Positions 30,123 to 39,784 of a DNA stretch of 41,556 bases are shown here, one piece after another. The position numbers and the translations under genes were made by a program. This stretch comes from a virus: the IMG/VR virus record IMGVR_UViG_3300046501_000133, positions 1-41,556 of that record. The stretch is one strand, 5' to 3'. Below the pieces are notes generated by a model. It saw only the letters and a list, made by a program, of their open reading frames with translations. It searched no databases and was not told where the DNA came from. Position 1 is the first letter of the stretch; every line of letters starts with the position of its first letter.

Positions 30123-31678
30123 AATATGTCTCCATCTTCCACGAGAAAGTCTGTAGCAATCCATGTCATCGTAACATCCTTGCCCGAGACGCGCAAGCGC
30201 AAGGCTGCCGTGCGTCCTATGTGGGAATTGACGCTGCGCCATTGGGCGATGACAGAGGAAGAGCCGTTCCAGACAGCCTCATTCCATTTTGCAGAATCCC
30301 AGCGGGAAACCGCCTGAGCGTAGGACGCCTTTGAACTTTGAAGAGTGTTGTCAGCAAAGTTTGTGTCGATGCCCATTTGCAGGGTCACGGCGGAGTCGGT
30401 CTGAAAGACCGGACGCACCATCTTCACCTGCTTGTTGCGCGGAGAGCCGAAGGGAGTGAAGGCAGTCTTGCACAGGCCGGTGATTGCAGCGCCGTTGTCG
30501 CTGTTGCCTTCCCATGCCCGATAGATGAAGTTGTGCAGGGCGAAGTACAGCTCTCCGTCAAAGGCCAACCACGCCTCGGAGTGCATGCCTGTGAAACGGC
30601 ACCATGCACCAGTCATCGTGTTCATGACAAACTGGTAAGAGTAGACGATGTTGCGACTGGAATAGTTCAGTATCGGTACGTTGACCAGTAACATCGACGC
30701 TTCAGGAAACAGCACAATTTGCCAGCCGAACAGGTCAGCGTGTTCCTGCGCGAAATCTGCGTAGGCTCGCTGGATGCGCCGGGTCAGCGCAATGCTCTTG
30801 TTCGTCGTCGACAGGGCCTTCGACAGCGGATAAATCGCAGCTTGCGTGATGACTGCGGTGTCACTGTCGAGCTTGACGAAACAGTTCCGGCCCATAGGCT
30901 TAGCCAGCTGAAACACCCCCACGAGGGCAAAGGTGGTCGAGAGCGACGGATCGGTGCCCCTGTAAAGTGCAACTTCGCCTTCAGATGTGATGGCGACGAA
31001 GTAGTCGTCCGGGCCGTTGCCACTGTCCATCGTCCAGGTCGTGGTGGCCATCAGATAGCCGCCCTTCTGAAACAGTGCACCAAGCGGGAATTCCGTGGCA
31101 GCCCCGGCGATGGCATTATTCGGAAGGTACCAGAACGACAAACTGTCCCGCTTGCACAGGATCACGCGCGTCTTGAACTTGGAAATGTTCGCCACTTCAG
31201 ACGTGGTAATGCCAGTGATCGCAGGTGCTGAGGTGTCGTCCAAATCCTTCCAAGTAGCACCATCGTAAAGCTTCATTTTGTCCTGATTGTTGCAGGCCAG
31301 CAGGAAGGAGCCTCCAGCAGTTGTGACATTTGTGTAACGCCACGAGCCCTTGGTGGAACCTGTCACCGAAGCAGCGGAATCTCCCGCCGTGACATCGAAG
31401 ATGCCCTGCTGCGTGCCTGCGAAGATCTTTGCCACTCCAGTCGGCGACTTGTAGCCCATCAGGGAACGAATCTCTGCGCCAGCTGGCAAAAAACCCTGCT
31501 TCACATAACCCTTACGCAGCTGCACATCGGAAGTGCGCGGGAAGAGGTTGTCTAAGTAGACTGCCTCCTTCTCCGACATATCTGCGATGGAGTCAGAAGC
31601 GTTCCAGCCCCCAATGGGGGCCGGCAAAGTGCGGGAACGGGCGCTGTTAACGCCCCCTTCAGAGAGAGCTTGACGCAT
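30119..31678 (-). CDS. Tail hub / tubular protein (propeller type)
   Basis: A 519-residue protein. The ATG at 31678 overlaps the previous stop (TAATG) and has AGGA seven bases upstream. The opening (LPAPIGGWNASDSIADM, then a YLDNLFPRTSDVQLRKGY segment) is typical of podovirus proteins that plug or extend the tail, such as P22 gp10 and T7 gp12 relatives. The middle repeats beta-strand units like a propeller. It joins the head-tail adaptor to the distal tail. Confidence 0.8.
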   Translation of the reverse strand: MRQALSEGGVNSARSRTLPAPIGGWNASDSIADMSEKEAVYLDNLFPRTSDVQLRKGYVKQGFLPAGAEIRSLMGYKSPTGVAKIFAGTQQGIFDVTAGDSAASVTGSTKGSWRYTNVTTAGGSFLLACNNQDKMKLYDGATWKDLDDTSAPAITGITTSEVANISKFKTRVILCKRDSLSFWYLPNNAIAGAATEFPLGALFQKGGYLMATTTWTMDSGNGPDDYFVAITSEGEVALYRGTDPSLSTTFALVGVFQLAKPMGRNCFVKLDSDTAVITQAAIYPLSKALSTTNKSIALTRRIQRAYADFAQEHADLFGWQIVLFPEASMLLVNVPILNYSSRNIVYSYQFVMNTMTGAWCRFTGMHSEAWLAFDGELYFALHNFIYRAWEGNSDNGAAITGLCKTAFTPFGSPRNKQVKMVRPVFQTDSAVTLQMGIDTNFADNTLQSSKASYAQAVSRWDSAKWNEAVWNGSSSVIAQWRSVNSHIGRTAALRLRVSGKDVTMTWIATDFLVEDGDIF

Positions 31679-32388
31679 TAAGGAATCCTCCAATTACCTG
31701 CGGGGACCACGATCCCAGGACGGGCGGAAGCACAGCCGCCATCCATCGACAGAGCAGCCTTGCTGCCATCGTGGCCATTGAATTCGCTGAGAGCCACTTC
31801 GTACGACCGGAAGGCTTCAGCGTACTTGAGGCCCTTTTCCAGTCTGAATTTCCAGTTGAGGCCGGCCAGCAGCACAACGTCAGGGAAGAGGCAGGTATCG
31901 TCGTCGGCAGTAAAGCGCGACTTGAAGCTTTCATCTGCCGCCTGCACTGCCCAATCCGAGGCATATTCCAGCGCGAGTGTCGTTTCCGACCCCAGGGCAC
32001 CAGCCATGAGCAGCTCACCACCCACGAGGCGGTAGGCCAGATTGACACCGACCGCACTGGAAGCCTTCAGGCCCTGCCATTCTACAGGGGAGACAGGCCC
32101 GCTAATCGGCTGCTGCCTCGACCGATCCCAGAAGGTCCTGTTGATGATCCACTTGAAACCGAACGGGCAGAGGTCGCGCAGCTTGCCTTGGCTTTCGGTA
32201 GGCTTAATCGTCCATGACGCCTGCTTCTGCAGAGCAGTCCCGACATAACGGGTAGTCAAGTCTTCGAGGACTTCGTTCAGCAGCCCGACAAGTTGCAGCG
32301 TCTGGTCGTCCTGCGAGCCCATCACCAGATTCGGGATGGGCAGGCCGCGGCGTGCTGAAAATTCCTTGATGAGTTCTAACAGGGTCAT
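31678..32388 (-). CDS. Head-tail adaptor / connector protein
   Basis: A 236-residue protein between capsid and tail genes. The helical start (LLELIKEFSARRGLPIPN, then a GLLNEVLEDLTTRYV helix) is the pattern of P22 gp4/T7 gp11-like adaptors, followed by a beta-rich middle and an end helix (AEAFRSYEVALSEFN). It docks below the portal and holds the tail hub protein. Confidence 0.75.
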   Translation of the reverse strand: MTLLELIKEFSARRGLPIPNLVMGSQDDQTLQLVGLLNEVLEDLTTRYVGTALQKQASWTIKPTESQGKLRDLCPFGFKWIINRTFWDRSRQQPISGPVSPVEWQGLKASSAVGVNLAYRLVGGELLMAGALGSETTLALEYASDWAVQAADESFKSRFTADDDTCLFPDVVLLAGLNWKFRLEKGLKYAEAFRSYEVALSEFNGHDGSKAALSMDGGCASARPGIVVPAGNWRIP

Positions 32389-32400
32389 GGAGATTCCTTA

Positions 32401-33060
32401 TCAGAGCTTCTGGCCCAGGCCGAGGTCGTCCAGGCTGATGTCGCTGCCGGCGGCTTGCGGGCTGTTCGAGGCTTGCGGCGCCAGTGCTTGGACCTGTGCG
32501 GTCAGGGCTGCCAGCTTCGCTTCCAGGTCGTCGTTGCGGGACTTGGCACGCTCCAGTTCGATGCGCATTGCCGAAGCGTCTTCAGCCACCTTGCCGACGT
32601 CGTTGGCCGCTGCCAGATAGTCGATAGCGCGCTGTTTGAGGCTGCGACCGCCCATGCCCATACGGCTGATCGTTTCCTCGTTGGCGGCAGCCACGTCCTC
32701 GACAGAGCGCAGGTGCAGGCTGGTCAGGGTCTTGAAGAGGGTTGGCGACAGGCCCGGCCAATCAGCCAGCGGAATGCCGTTAACCGGAGCTTCCTGACCA
32801 TCCTTGAAAGCTTTGTAGGCTTCGTTGTAGTAACGGACCCATTCAGCGGGAATACGGCCGGCTTCCTGATCGATGCGGAGTTGCGGGAACCAGTCGGCCA
32901 CGACGCGCTCGATGCGGTCCTTGCTGCCGGCCGGGGTGATGTGGGCCATATCGACATCTTTGCCGACGTAGTGACCTGCTTTGATCGACGCTTCGCGGTC
33001 CTCCACCGAGACAGTGGAAAAGACGATGTACGGTGGGCGTTCTTCGAGTCGTTGTACCAT
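32401..33060 (-). CDS. Virion-associated protein with helix-hairpin-helix-like segment
   Basis: A 219-residue protein. The middle (WPGLSPTLFKTLTSLHLRSV, then EDVAAANEETISRMGMGGR) has the look of a helix-hairpin-helix DNA-binding or adaptor domain. A coiled coil follows (about 160-195) and a short acidic tail with ISLDDLGLGQ. Such proteins lie next to capsid genes in many podoviruses, with unknown function. It starts just downstream of the terminator at 33111-33087. Confidence 0.65.
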   Translation of the reverse strand: MVQRLEERPPYIVFSTVSVEDREASIKAGHYVGKDVDMAHITPAGSKDRIERVVADWFPQLRIDQEAGRIPAEWVRYYNEAYKAFKDGQEAPVNGIPLADWPGLSPTLFKTLTSLHLRSVEDVAAANEETISRMGMGGRSLKQRAIDYLAAANDVGKVAEDASAMRIELERAKSRNDDLEAKLAALTAQVQALAPQASNSPQAAGSDISLDDLGLGQKL

Positions 33061-33086
33061 TTTAAATTTCCCCTTAATCTTCCCCT

Positions 33087-33111
33087 AAAAAACCCCAGGG
33101 CCGAAGCCCTG
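33087..33111 (-). terminator. Rho-independent terminator after the capsid genes
   Basis: On the minus strand CAGGGC (33111-33106) pairs with GCCCTG (33101-33096) over loop TTCG, then GGG and TTTTTT (33092-33087). It would cut transcription after the decoration-like gene and so favour capsid over downstream tail genes. Confidence 0.85.
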
Positions 33112-33141
33112 AGGAAACCACCGAGGGGACTGCGATGGACT

Positions 33142-33405
33142 TTAGAACGGCGAAGCGGTCTTGCGGACCCAGCCGTAGTCGCCGGCAGCGAAGGCTGCGT
33201 CAGCGGTGTAGTTGCCTGCGCCAGTCGTGGCCGCGAAAGCGCCGTTAACCGAGCAGGCTGCGGCAGCTGCGATGGCGCCGGTAGCTTGCACGTAAACGTA
33301 GCTGTTGTTGTCGTTGCCGATCAGGGGCGAGCCCAGGGCGTATTCCTTGGTCTGCGTGCGGCGGGAAGTGTTGGCACCCACCAAGCCGTTAGCTGAGAAA
33401 GCCAT
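33142..33405 (-). CDS. Probable capsid decoration or minor head protein
   Basis: An 87-residue protein, GGAG upstream. Beta-rich, Ala/Gly/Thr-rich (SYVYVQATGAIAAAAACSV, then AAFAAGDYGWVRKT) and coded directly after the major capsid gene. Size, place and likely high dose fit a decoration protein that stabilises the shell; no signature confirms it. Confidence 0.65.
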   Translation of the reverse strand: MAFSANGLVGANTSRRTQTKEYALGSPLIGNDNNSYVYVQATGAIAAAAACSVNGAFAATTGAGNYTADAAFAAGDYGWVRKTASPF

Positions 33406-33435
33406 AGAGAATCTCCAGAAACTGAATTTGAAAAT

Positions 33436-33465
33436 CCCCGGAATTACGGTTAGGTAATCCGGGGG
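33436..33465. repeat. Genome-wide dyad, copy 8
   Basis: Left half CCCCGGAATTAC (33436-33447), spacer GGTTAG (33448-33453), right half GTAATCCGGGGG (33454-33465). It lies between major capsid and decoration genes. On the minus strand the stem is followed by ATTTTC, so it may also act as a weak terminator or RNA hairpin. Confidence 0.8.
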
Positions 33466-33484
33466 AATAACCGTCGCCGGGCGC

Positions 33485-34456
33485 TTAGGCTTTCAGCACG
33501 CCCTGCATCATACGGTTCGAGACCGTCAGGTTGCCCATCCAGAGGATCGGGATCACCGCGGCGTCCTGGTTGTACGGCTTCATTTCGTCCATGACAGTCA
33601 TGTCCGCGTCGGTGTGGGCCACCAGCTCGATGTAGTCCGTGTTCAGGCTGTACATGTGGTTTGCCGGAATGCCGCTGCCGCCGTCGAAGATCACGTCAGC
33701 GTCCTTGTACTTCAGGCTGATGAAGCCGCCCTTAGCCTCGCCGGCGCTGGTGTAGCGCTTGAACGAGATCTGGGACTGCTCGTACAGACCGAAGTAGTTG
33801 TTGTCGGCCACCCACAGGTCCGGCTTGTCGTCGCCGCGGACTTGCGCCAGCCACAGGTACAGCATCAGCTGTTCGATGGTGTCCTTGCCGACGGTGACGG
33901 CGCCGCCGCCCTGGAGCGGAGCTGCCGCCGACTGCACCTTGTTACGCCAGAATGCCCAGGTCGCCGAGTCGATGCCGCCGACGGTGCCTTGGCCGGTGTC
34001 GCTCACCAGGGCCTGCAGACCGTTGATCTGGTTAGCCAGGGTGCCGTCCGAATACAGGTCGAACGAGAAGTTGTTTTTGAAGGTGCGAGTCGCGTTTTTC
34101 ATGCGCGACTTGACCAGGTTGATGATGCGGCTGTCGCCGTTGTTTGTGCGCAGCTCCTGGCCGGAGGCGGTCACGTTGATGGCGATCTGGCGCCATTGGT
34201 ACTCAGCAGCCGAGATCACGTCCGAAGCACCGACGTTCAGCGTATCGTAGCCCGAGTAGCGCTGGTAGGTCTGGTTCTGCGCGTAATCCAGCGGGGTGAC
34301 GATGGACAGGCCGCCGTCTTCGTGACGCAGGTTACCCTTCGAGGTCAGGCGCTGGTGCAGTGCGTTGTTGTTCGACACCGCGTCCTTGATGTCCTTGCGG
34401 TGTTTACGGAAGGTCGTAGTGACCAGTTCCGTGAAGATTGCGTTCGGGGATGGCAT
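33485..34456 (-). CDS. Major capsid protein
   Basis: A 323-residue protein with AGGAG upstream. The sequence (FTELVTTTFRKHRKDIKDAV at the start, then LTSKGNLRHEDGG, a YSGYDTLNVGASDV segment and a C-terminal NMQ-type end MMQGVLKA) fits a HK97-fold coat protein seen in podoviruses with a separate scaffold. Codon use is strongly biased, as expected for the most abundant virion protein. The scaffold gene lies immediately before it. Confidence 0.9.
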   Translation of the reverse strand: MPSPNAIFTELVTTTFRKHRKDIKDAVSNNNALHQRLTSKGNLRHEDGGLSIVTPLDYAQNQTYQRYSGYDTLNVGASDVISAAEYQWRQIAINVTASGQELRTNNGDSRIINLVKSRMKNATRTFKNNFSFDLYSDGTLANQINGLQALVSDTGQGTVGGIDSATWAFWRNKVQSAAAPLQGGGAVTVGKDTIEQLMLYLWLAQVRGDDKPDLWVADNNYFGLYEQSQISFKRYTSAGEAKGGFISLKYKDADVIFDGGSGIPANHMYSLNTDYIELVAHTDADMTVMDEMKPYNQDAAVIPILWMGNLTVSNRMMQGVLKA

Positions 34457-34485
34457 AAAAGCTCCTCAGGTTTATGATGAATGAA

Positions 34486-35610
34486 TTACTTCTCGCGGCT
34501 CTTGATTTTGTTCAGAGTCGCTTGCAGCGTGTCGTCCATGCTCCCCAGGGCCGCCGTTCCGCTTGCCTGTTTTGCACTTGCCTTCACATTCGCGCCGGTG
34601 GCTTGCCGTGCCTTCTCCGCTCTGTCCGCCGCGGCCTTCCGGGCAGCTTCAGCCGTTTCGCTGGCTTTCCGGTCGATTTCCTTTTGGCGGGTCACAGGGT
34701 TCATGTACACAGCCTGCTCGTAGGCGTCCTTCAGGTCCTTGGCTACGCCGCCTTGCAACAACTTGACGATGTCGTCGGCAAGATCGTTGAAGTAGACGTT
34801 GGCCGGATCGGCAGCGAAAGCATCGACTTCGGAAGTAAGCTGAGTGCGGATGCGCTCGTGCTCACGCTGGGTCTGCTCTTGCTGCCAACGGGTTTGGGCC
34901 GATGTTTGCGATTTTAACGAAGCCAATTCCGCTTGCAAGGCCTTTACTTGCGGGTCGATGTAGGGCGCTGCATCGGGGTCAGCAGGCTGAAGCTGCACGC
35001 CGTAGAGACTGGCGATTTCGTTGAGCTTGGCCAGCTTTTGTTCCGGCGACCCCAAGGACAAGGCCGCATGGGCCTGGAACAGGGAATTGGTCAGCTGTGC
35101 CGGATCGGTCTGCGTTTGGGCAAAAAACTGCTGATACGGGGCAGCGATCTGCGCGAAGGTCTGGCCGATGGTGGCATGGGCTTTGTAGCCTTCGATGCCC
35201 TTGAACATATCGGCTTCGCGCTTCAGAACTTCTTCCTGCACATTGGCCGGCAGAGTGGCCCAGGCAGCAGCAGCCTCCGGACGCCATGTTTTGGGGGCTT
35301 CCAGCGGCTTAGCTGCCGGGGTGGTGCCGTCGGCAGGCGGAGTGGGTTGGCCAGCAGATGGCGCAATCGGCGTCGTCTTGACCGGGTCCGTATCCGTGGG
35401 CGTCGCGCCCGTTTTATCACCGTGTGCCCCCGCGTCGTCGTCCGGCGGGGCGTCCGTGGCCGAGTCGGACTTGCCAAACAGCCCCTCACCGATCGATTCC
35501 ACCGCACCAGCGATATCGAAGTCTGCGCCACTGCCACCCGCCGAACCTTCATCTTCGAGAGGCTTCATCAGGCGGACCAGCAAACCACTCATATTGCGCT
35601 TTACAAACAT
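34486..35610 (-). CDS. Scaffolding protein
   Basis: A 374-residue acidic protein with AAGGGG upstream. The N-terminal third is disordered and Asp/Pro/Thr-rich; the middle (about 110-200) is helical; a coiled coil (about 225-345) and a basic C-terminus (DTLQATLNKIKSREK) follow. A basic helical end that binds coat protein is typical of scaffolds, as is the place between portal and coat genes. It directs procapsid assembly and then leaves. Confidence 0.8.
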   Translation of the reverse strand: MFVKRNMSGLLVRLMKPLEDEGSAGGSGADFDIAGAVESIGEGLFGKSDSATDAPPDDDAGAHGDKTGATPTDTDPVKTTPIAPSAGQPTPPADGTTPAAKPLEAPKTWRPEAAAAWATLPANVQEEVLKREADMFKGIEGYKAHATIGQTFAQIAAPYQQFFAQTQTDPAQLTNSLFQAHAALSLGSPEQKLAKLNEIASLYGVQLQPADPDAAPYIDPQVKALQAELASLKSQTSAQTRWQQEQTQREHERIRTQLTSEVDAFAADPANVYFNDLADDIVKLLQGGVAKDLKDAYEQAVYMNPVTRQKEIDRKASETAEAARKAAADRAEKARQATGANVKASAKQASGTAALGSMDDTLQATLNKIKSREK

Positions 35611-35621
35611 TTTCTATCCCC

Positions 35622-36038
35622 TTAGTGTCGTACCACACTTACATCAAGCCCGGAGTCAAGTTCGCGGCCGAGCTGTTCCCGCTTTGCGGCTGGGAGTTTT
35701 TCGACAAACTCTTCAGCGCTGGTTTCGATTTTCTTGTCCAGCTCAGCTTCCACCTTCTCACGCTGCCTGAGCATGGCTTCTTTTTCCCCCGTTTCCAGGA
35801 TGCGACAGCCATGCCGTGCCAGATTAGCTTCGTGCTCTTTCCGGCTGGTGATCGGTTTGGAAGTGATCGGGCAAGTATATACAGGGATGTCGCCTTTGAC
35901 AAAGCCCATCGGCGCAGAAGTTATGAAGCGCTCGGCCATCTTGCCGCATTCGCATTCGGTTGTCCGCTGGTAGGCTTTGATCGAAGTCACCCGCTGGGTA
36001 ATGTGCCCTTCCGGGCACTTGTAATCGTAAGTTGGCAT
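35622..36038 (-). CDS. FmdB-type zinc-ribbon protein
   Basis: A 138-residue protein. The ATG at 36038 is seven bases after AAGGGG; the one at 36044 is too near. PTYDYKCPEGH (2-12) and ECECGK (28-33) form a FmdB-like zinc ribbon with C8, H12, C29 and C31. The next segment (YTCPITSKPITSRKEHEANL, about 54-73) is also met in phage zinc-ribbon proteins, and a charged helix ends the protein. It is coded between portal and scaffold; a role in head assembly is guessed from that. Confidence 0.75.
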   Translation of the reverse strand: MPTYDYKCPEGHITQRVTSIKAYQRTTECECGKMAERFITSAPMGFVKGDIPVYTCPITSKPITSRKEHEANLARHGCRILETGEKEAMLRQREKVEAELDKKIETSAEEFVEKLPAAKREQLGRELDSGLDVSVVRH

Positions 36039-36040
36039 CT

Positions 36041-38221
36041 TCATTCCCCTTTGTTAGATGGCTGCTTAGCATCTTGCTGTGCCTGTGCAGCCTGTTGCGC
36101 GGCTTGCTGTTCCGCGAGTTGGTTCTGGCGTTCCATGTCGGCCTGCGCATGGCCATGTTGGGCCTGGGCCAGCTCTTCCTGACGCTGCATTCCTACAGCT
36201 TGGGTCTGGGCTTGTGCTTCAGCCAAAGCGTTTTTGTTCTGCAGGTTCTGGATGTCCATCGCGTGCTTCTGCTGCATCATTTCGCGCTTGAGGTTCAGTT
36301 CCTCGATTTTCAGCTGCATTTCCGCGCGCTTGAGCTCCAGCTCCATTTCCCCCATCTGTTTCTTGTGCGCCATTTCCTGCTGATCCATCTGCTGCTGCAT
36401 CTTGGCCTTCGCCATTTCAGCCTGAAGCTTCGGGTCGGATTCAGGACCTTTCGGTGCAGGTGCCTGCATTGCGTTGAGCTGGTCTTCGACCTCGGTGCCG
36501 AATCGGAAGCGACGCACGATGGCCAGAAGCATGACTTTCGCAGTGTCGAACTGCATGAAGCCTTCCTGGATCAGCGGAGCGATGCCATTGAGGAACTGGG
36601 ACATCGCGTTGAGAAACTCAGCGACATCAGACTTGTCCTCGGTGGCTTCAGCATCGACAGTGGAGTTGGTTTCGATGTCGATGCGGTAATTGCGCTGGAG
36701 GTCCGAGCGCAGGACAGCGAGCAAGTCTTCCCAGGTTGGCATCGAGAGGACTTGTTGGAGCTTATCCATGCCAGGAGGCTGAGGGACTTGCTGACCAGCT
36801 GCTTGGGCTTGCTGTGCCTGAGCCTGGAATTGCTGCACGGCGGCTTGCGCATCCTGCTTTTGCTTTGCAGTCGGGTACTGCAGGCCAGTCATGGAAATGA
36901 TGGTGGACTGGTCCAGGCGCTCGACGGTGATTTCCGCCATGATGCGCAGGCAATCGCGGACGTAGCGAGCAACTTCCTTTTGGGCGCGCTTGAGCCGAAG
37001 GGTGCCCCATTGGTTCTTGAGGTTCTGGGCAGTTGCAGTTTCCGAGGCAACGGAAGAGCCGCGCAGGATGTCCGAGACACCAGTGATTTCGTAGATGACA
37101 TTCTTGATCTGGTCGCGCTGGAGGTAGAGCTGCTGAAGGACGCCGACCAGCCTTTCCACCGGGAAGAACCAGATAGCCTTGTCGATGGATTGCCCCTGCA
37201 TCATCGCGGCGACGTTCTCCGCCGGCAAGAGGGCGTTGTCCTCCGAGTTCATCAGGTCGGATAGGCCTTGCAAGCTGCCGTCGTAGAAGCCACGGACCTT
37301 CAGCGCCCGCATGATCTTGTTGATCCGCTGGGTGACGTAGTTGAGTTCTTTGGCCTGTTCCTCGTACATCTTGTAGAGGGGGACAGGCAGAAGGTCCGAC
37401 ACCTTGGCGGTGAGCTGCAGCGGGCGCGGGCACGGGAAAAAGCCAGTCAGGCCAAGAGGGTCTTTGGAGACCTTGAGTTCGGTCGGAGCGCCCGGAGAGA
37501 CGAAGAGGACCTGCTTTTTGGATTTGTGCCAGATCTCGAACACATGGGCCAGCATTTCGCCGCCTTCCTCCGCGTTGGCTTTTGCTTCAGCCTTATCCTC
37601 GGAGTCCTCGCCGCCTTGACGAATGGTGAAGGTCATGCCGGAAGACTTTCCCTCGCCGAAGTTCTCGTCGATTTCCGCCTTGGTCATGAAGTGCTCGAAA
37701 GCCAGCCAAGGGACATCTTTCCACTTCTTGGCGTAGCCCATGCGGATACGATCCCAAGGCACTTCCTCGCCGCAGACGGATTCGGCCTTGACCTGGGCGT
37801 CAGCACCTTCGCCTTCGATGCGGGCGTCGTACTTGAAGCGAGTGATGCCGCGACCGGGCAGCAAAGCCTCGAGCACTGCACTGCGTATCATATCGTCGAA
37901 GTTCGAATAGTCGCTGTCGTTGGCGTCGATCAGGTACATGAGCGAGCGCTTAACGACGTCTGACGCCATTTTGCCCATCTGGTCGGCGTCGTTGTAGCGG
38001 CGCTTGACTTCCGGACGCGGCAAGGCGTTGTACAGTGCAGGCGAGAGGGTTTCGGTGTTGGAAAAGAGGATATTGAACTCGTTTTCCGCCGCCTTTTCGA
38101 CCTCGTAGATGCCTACGATACGACGACCTTCCTTGCGGAAGTCCTTTTCGCGCTTGCCGGAGGCTTCAAGCTCCTGCAGCCAGTGCTTTACGGTGTCGTT
38201 GTGCTGGATTTGGTCGGGCAT
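36041..38221 (-). CDS. Portal protein
   Basis: A 726-residue protein, AAGGA upstream. Its size, the order terminase-portal-scaffold-coat, and segments such as KRRYNDADQMGKMASDV and QRINKIMRALKVRGFYDGS fit P22-like podovirus portals. From about residue 600 it becomes a Gln/Met/Ala-rich coiled coil, like the long barrel of P22-type portals. Twelve copies form the ring through which DNA enters and leaves the head. Confidence 0.9.
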   Translation of the reverse strand: MPDQIQHNDTVKHWLQELEASGKREKDFRKEGRRIVGIYEVEKAAENEFNILFSNTETLSPALYNALPRPEVKRRYNDADQMGKMASDVVKRSLMYLIDANDSDYSNFDDMIRSAVLEALLPGRGITRFKYDARIEGEGADAQVKAESVCGEEVPWDRIRMGYAKKWKDVPWLAFEHFMTKAEIDENFGEGKSSGMTFTIRQGGEDSEDKAEAKANAEEGGEMLAHVFEIWHKSKKQVLFVSPGAPTELKVSKDPLGLTGFFPCPRPLQLTAKVSDLLPVPLYKMYEEQAKELNYVTQRINKIMRALKVRGFYDGSLQGLSDLMNSEDNALLPAENVAAMMQGQSIDKAIWFFPVERLVGVLQQLYLQRDQIKNVIYEITGVSDILRGSSVASETATAQNLKNQWGTLRLKRAQKEVARYVRDCLRIMAEITVERLDQSTIISMTGLQYPTAKQKQDAQAAVQQFQAQAQQAQAAGQQVPQPPGMDKLQQVLSMPTWEDLLAVLRSDLQRNYRIDIETNSTVDAEATEDKSDVAEFLNAMSQFLNGIAPLIQEGFMQFDTAKVMLLAIVRRFRFGTEVEDQLNAMQAPAPKGPESDPKLQAEMAKAKMQQQMDQQEMAHKKQMGEMELELKRAEMQLKIEELNLKREMMQQKHAMDIQNLQNKNALAEAQAQTQAVGMQRQEELAQAQHGHAQADMERQNQLAEQQAAQQAAQAQQDAKQPSNKGE

Positions 38222-38230
38222 TGAATGTCC

Positions 38231-39784
38231 TTAGTCGTTGTGAGCAGCTTTGCGGGCTGCGGTTCGCTTAGCGATAATTTCCATGATCGTATGTTGCTGA
38301 GGCAGCTTTGGCAAGTTCGAGGCTGGCGCTGGCACACCCTTTGGCACCCAGGGGCGCGACATACAAGCGTAGCGGGTTTCGTCGGCTGCGTGGTCTTCGG
38401 CTTCGGTGTCGAGGTCCTCAGGGTTCTTTTCGTCGTGCTGCAAGGTCGGGATCGTGCGGATCGAGTCTTCGCAGCATTCGAGGAAGTAGAGCATGGGGGC
38501 TCGCCATACGCCTGGAGCGATTTCCCGCGCAGTGGCGAATTCGTTCGGCGCGCAGAGGTCTCCGGCGAGTCGCCAGCGCATGGATTCCCAGCCCGGAAGT
38601 CGCTTGTTGTCGGCTGGCCGCCATGCGCAGCCTTTCATGGCCATGACTTCGCCGATGGAAGGTCCGCCGTTGCGAATGAAGATCGCAGGGTCAGCTGCGC
38701 CGTACCGCACGCCTTCGATTGGGTCACGAATCTTCTGGCCGTGCTCGTTGAAAACCGCACCTTCTCGAGTCATGATGCCCATCGCCATGACGTCAGCGGT
38801 TAGCTTCATGCCGACATTGGGCTTTTTGGCCGTGTACCATTCGCGGTACTTGACCAGCGCGCCTTTTGGGAGTCCCCAGGTGCCATCGGAGACTGCGTAC
38901 CAGCCGGTTGAGGCGGGTTTGGCCGAGCCCCAGTCGTGAGCACGGAAGCGAAGGGCGGACTTGGGTATGCGATCGAGCCAGTCCATGGAAAGCACATTGG
39001 CATCTGACCATTCATCGAAGTATGCACCGTCAACAATGTCCCAGTTACCTTCAAGCCAGGCCTTGACCAGCGCTTCGGAACCGGACTGGCGGAGACGAAG
39101 GATGTACGTCGGGTCATTCCGCATCAGCAAGAGGTTATCGCCGATCTTGGAAGGGATGAACACCCTGTCGAGGTAGACAGTTTTCTTCTCACCATCGAGG
39201 TCGAAAGTGGTTAGCTCGCGGATGATGCGGTAGCCCTTGGGATCGGGGTCAATATAGCGTGCTTTGACCCAGTTGTGCCCAGGTCCGCCAGGATTGCCAG
39301 TAAGGCGCATTCCGACTGGCACGCCGGTACCAGAGCGCAGCGTAGCACGAAGCTTATCAATAGGGCTGGAATTCGGGAAGTTGGTAAGCTCCTCGACGTA
39401 GATGCGCGTGTAGTTGTGGCCTTGGTACTCTTCCGCATCTGAGTCTCTTTCGAGGTAAACAAACTTAAGACGTCCATCTCCCGGCATTGTCCAGGTTTTT
39501 TGCTGCTCATTGTAGGTGGCTCCGATCTTTTTGAAAATTTGCTTGGTTCGAGCGATGACCTCGGCAAGCTGGGTAAGTTTCCGGCGGACGAAGATGCCAA
39601 TCGCCCCTTCGCCGTACATGGCTGAGTGCTGGAGCCAGTCCCCGATCGAAGATTCAGTTTTTCCGCCGCCTCGAGCCCCGCCGTAGAAGACTTCGAAGAC
39701 ATCGCACTCGAGCAGCGCGGTCTGCGGCCCCGGCTGGGGCTGCCAGATGACGGTCGGCTCAGGACGCACAGTTGGGGCAAGCAT
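38231..39784 (-). CDS. terL: Terminase large subunit
   Basis: A 517-residue DNA-packaging motor. Walker A is GGARGGGKT (35-43), the Walker B region IYVEEL (128-133). The nuclease part has HDWG (283-286) with D284 and AADPA (363-367) with D365. The WLEGNWD motif (about 243-249) is typical. It pumps DNA into the procapsid with ATP and cuts it. The start overlaps the previous stop (TGATG). Confidence 0.95.
   Translation of the reverse strand: MLAPTVRPEPTVIWQPQPGPQTALLECDVFEVFYGGARGGGKTESSIGDWLQHSAMYGEGAIGIFVRRKLTQLAEVIARTKQIFKKIGATYNEQQKTWTMPGDGRLKFVYLERDSDAEEYQGHNYTRIYVEELTNFPNSSPIDKLRATLRSGTGVPVGMRLTGNPGGPGHNWVKARYIDPDPKGYRIIRELTTFDLDGEKKTVYLDRVFIPSKIGDNLLLMRNDPTYILRLRQSGSEALVKAWLEGNWDIVDGAYFDEWSDANVLSMDWLDRIPKSALRFRAHDWGSAKPASTGWYAVSDGTWGLPKGALVKYREWYTAKKPNVGMKLTADVMAMGIMTREGAVFNEHGQKIRDPIEGVRYGAADPAIFIRNGGPSIGEVMAMKGCAWRPADNKRLPGWESMRWRLAGDLCAPNEFATAREIAPGVWRAPMLYFLECCEDSIRTIPTLQHDEKNPEDLDTEAEDHAADETRYACMSRPWVPKGVPAPASNLPKLPQQHTIMEIIAKRTAARKAAHND

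Noticed and set aside
30123-30242. Upstream extension of the acetyltransferase frame
   Set aside because: It overlaps the hub gene by 120 bases and has no start signal; the TTG at 30122 has GGAG and a stop-start overlap.
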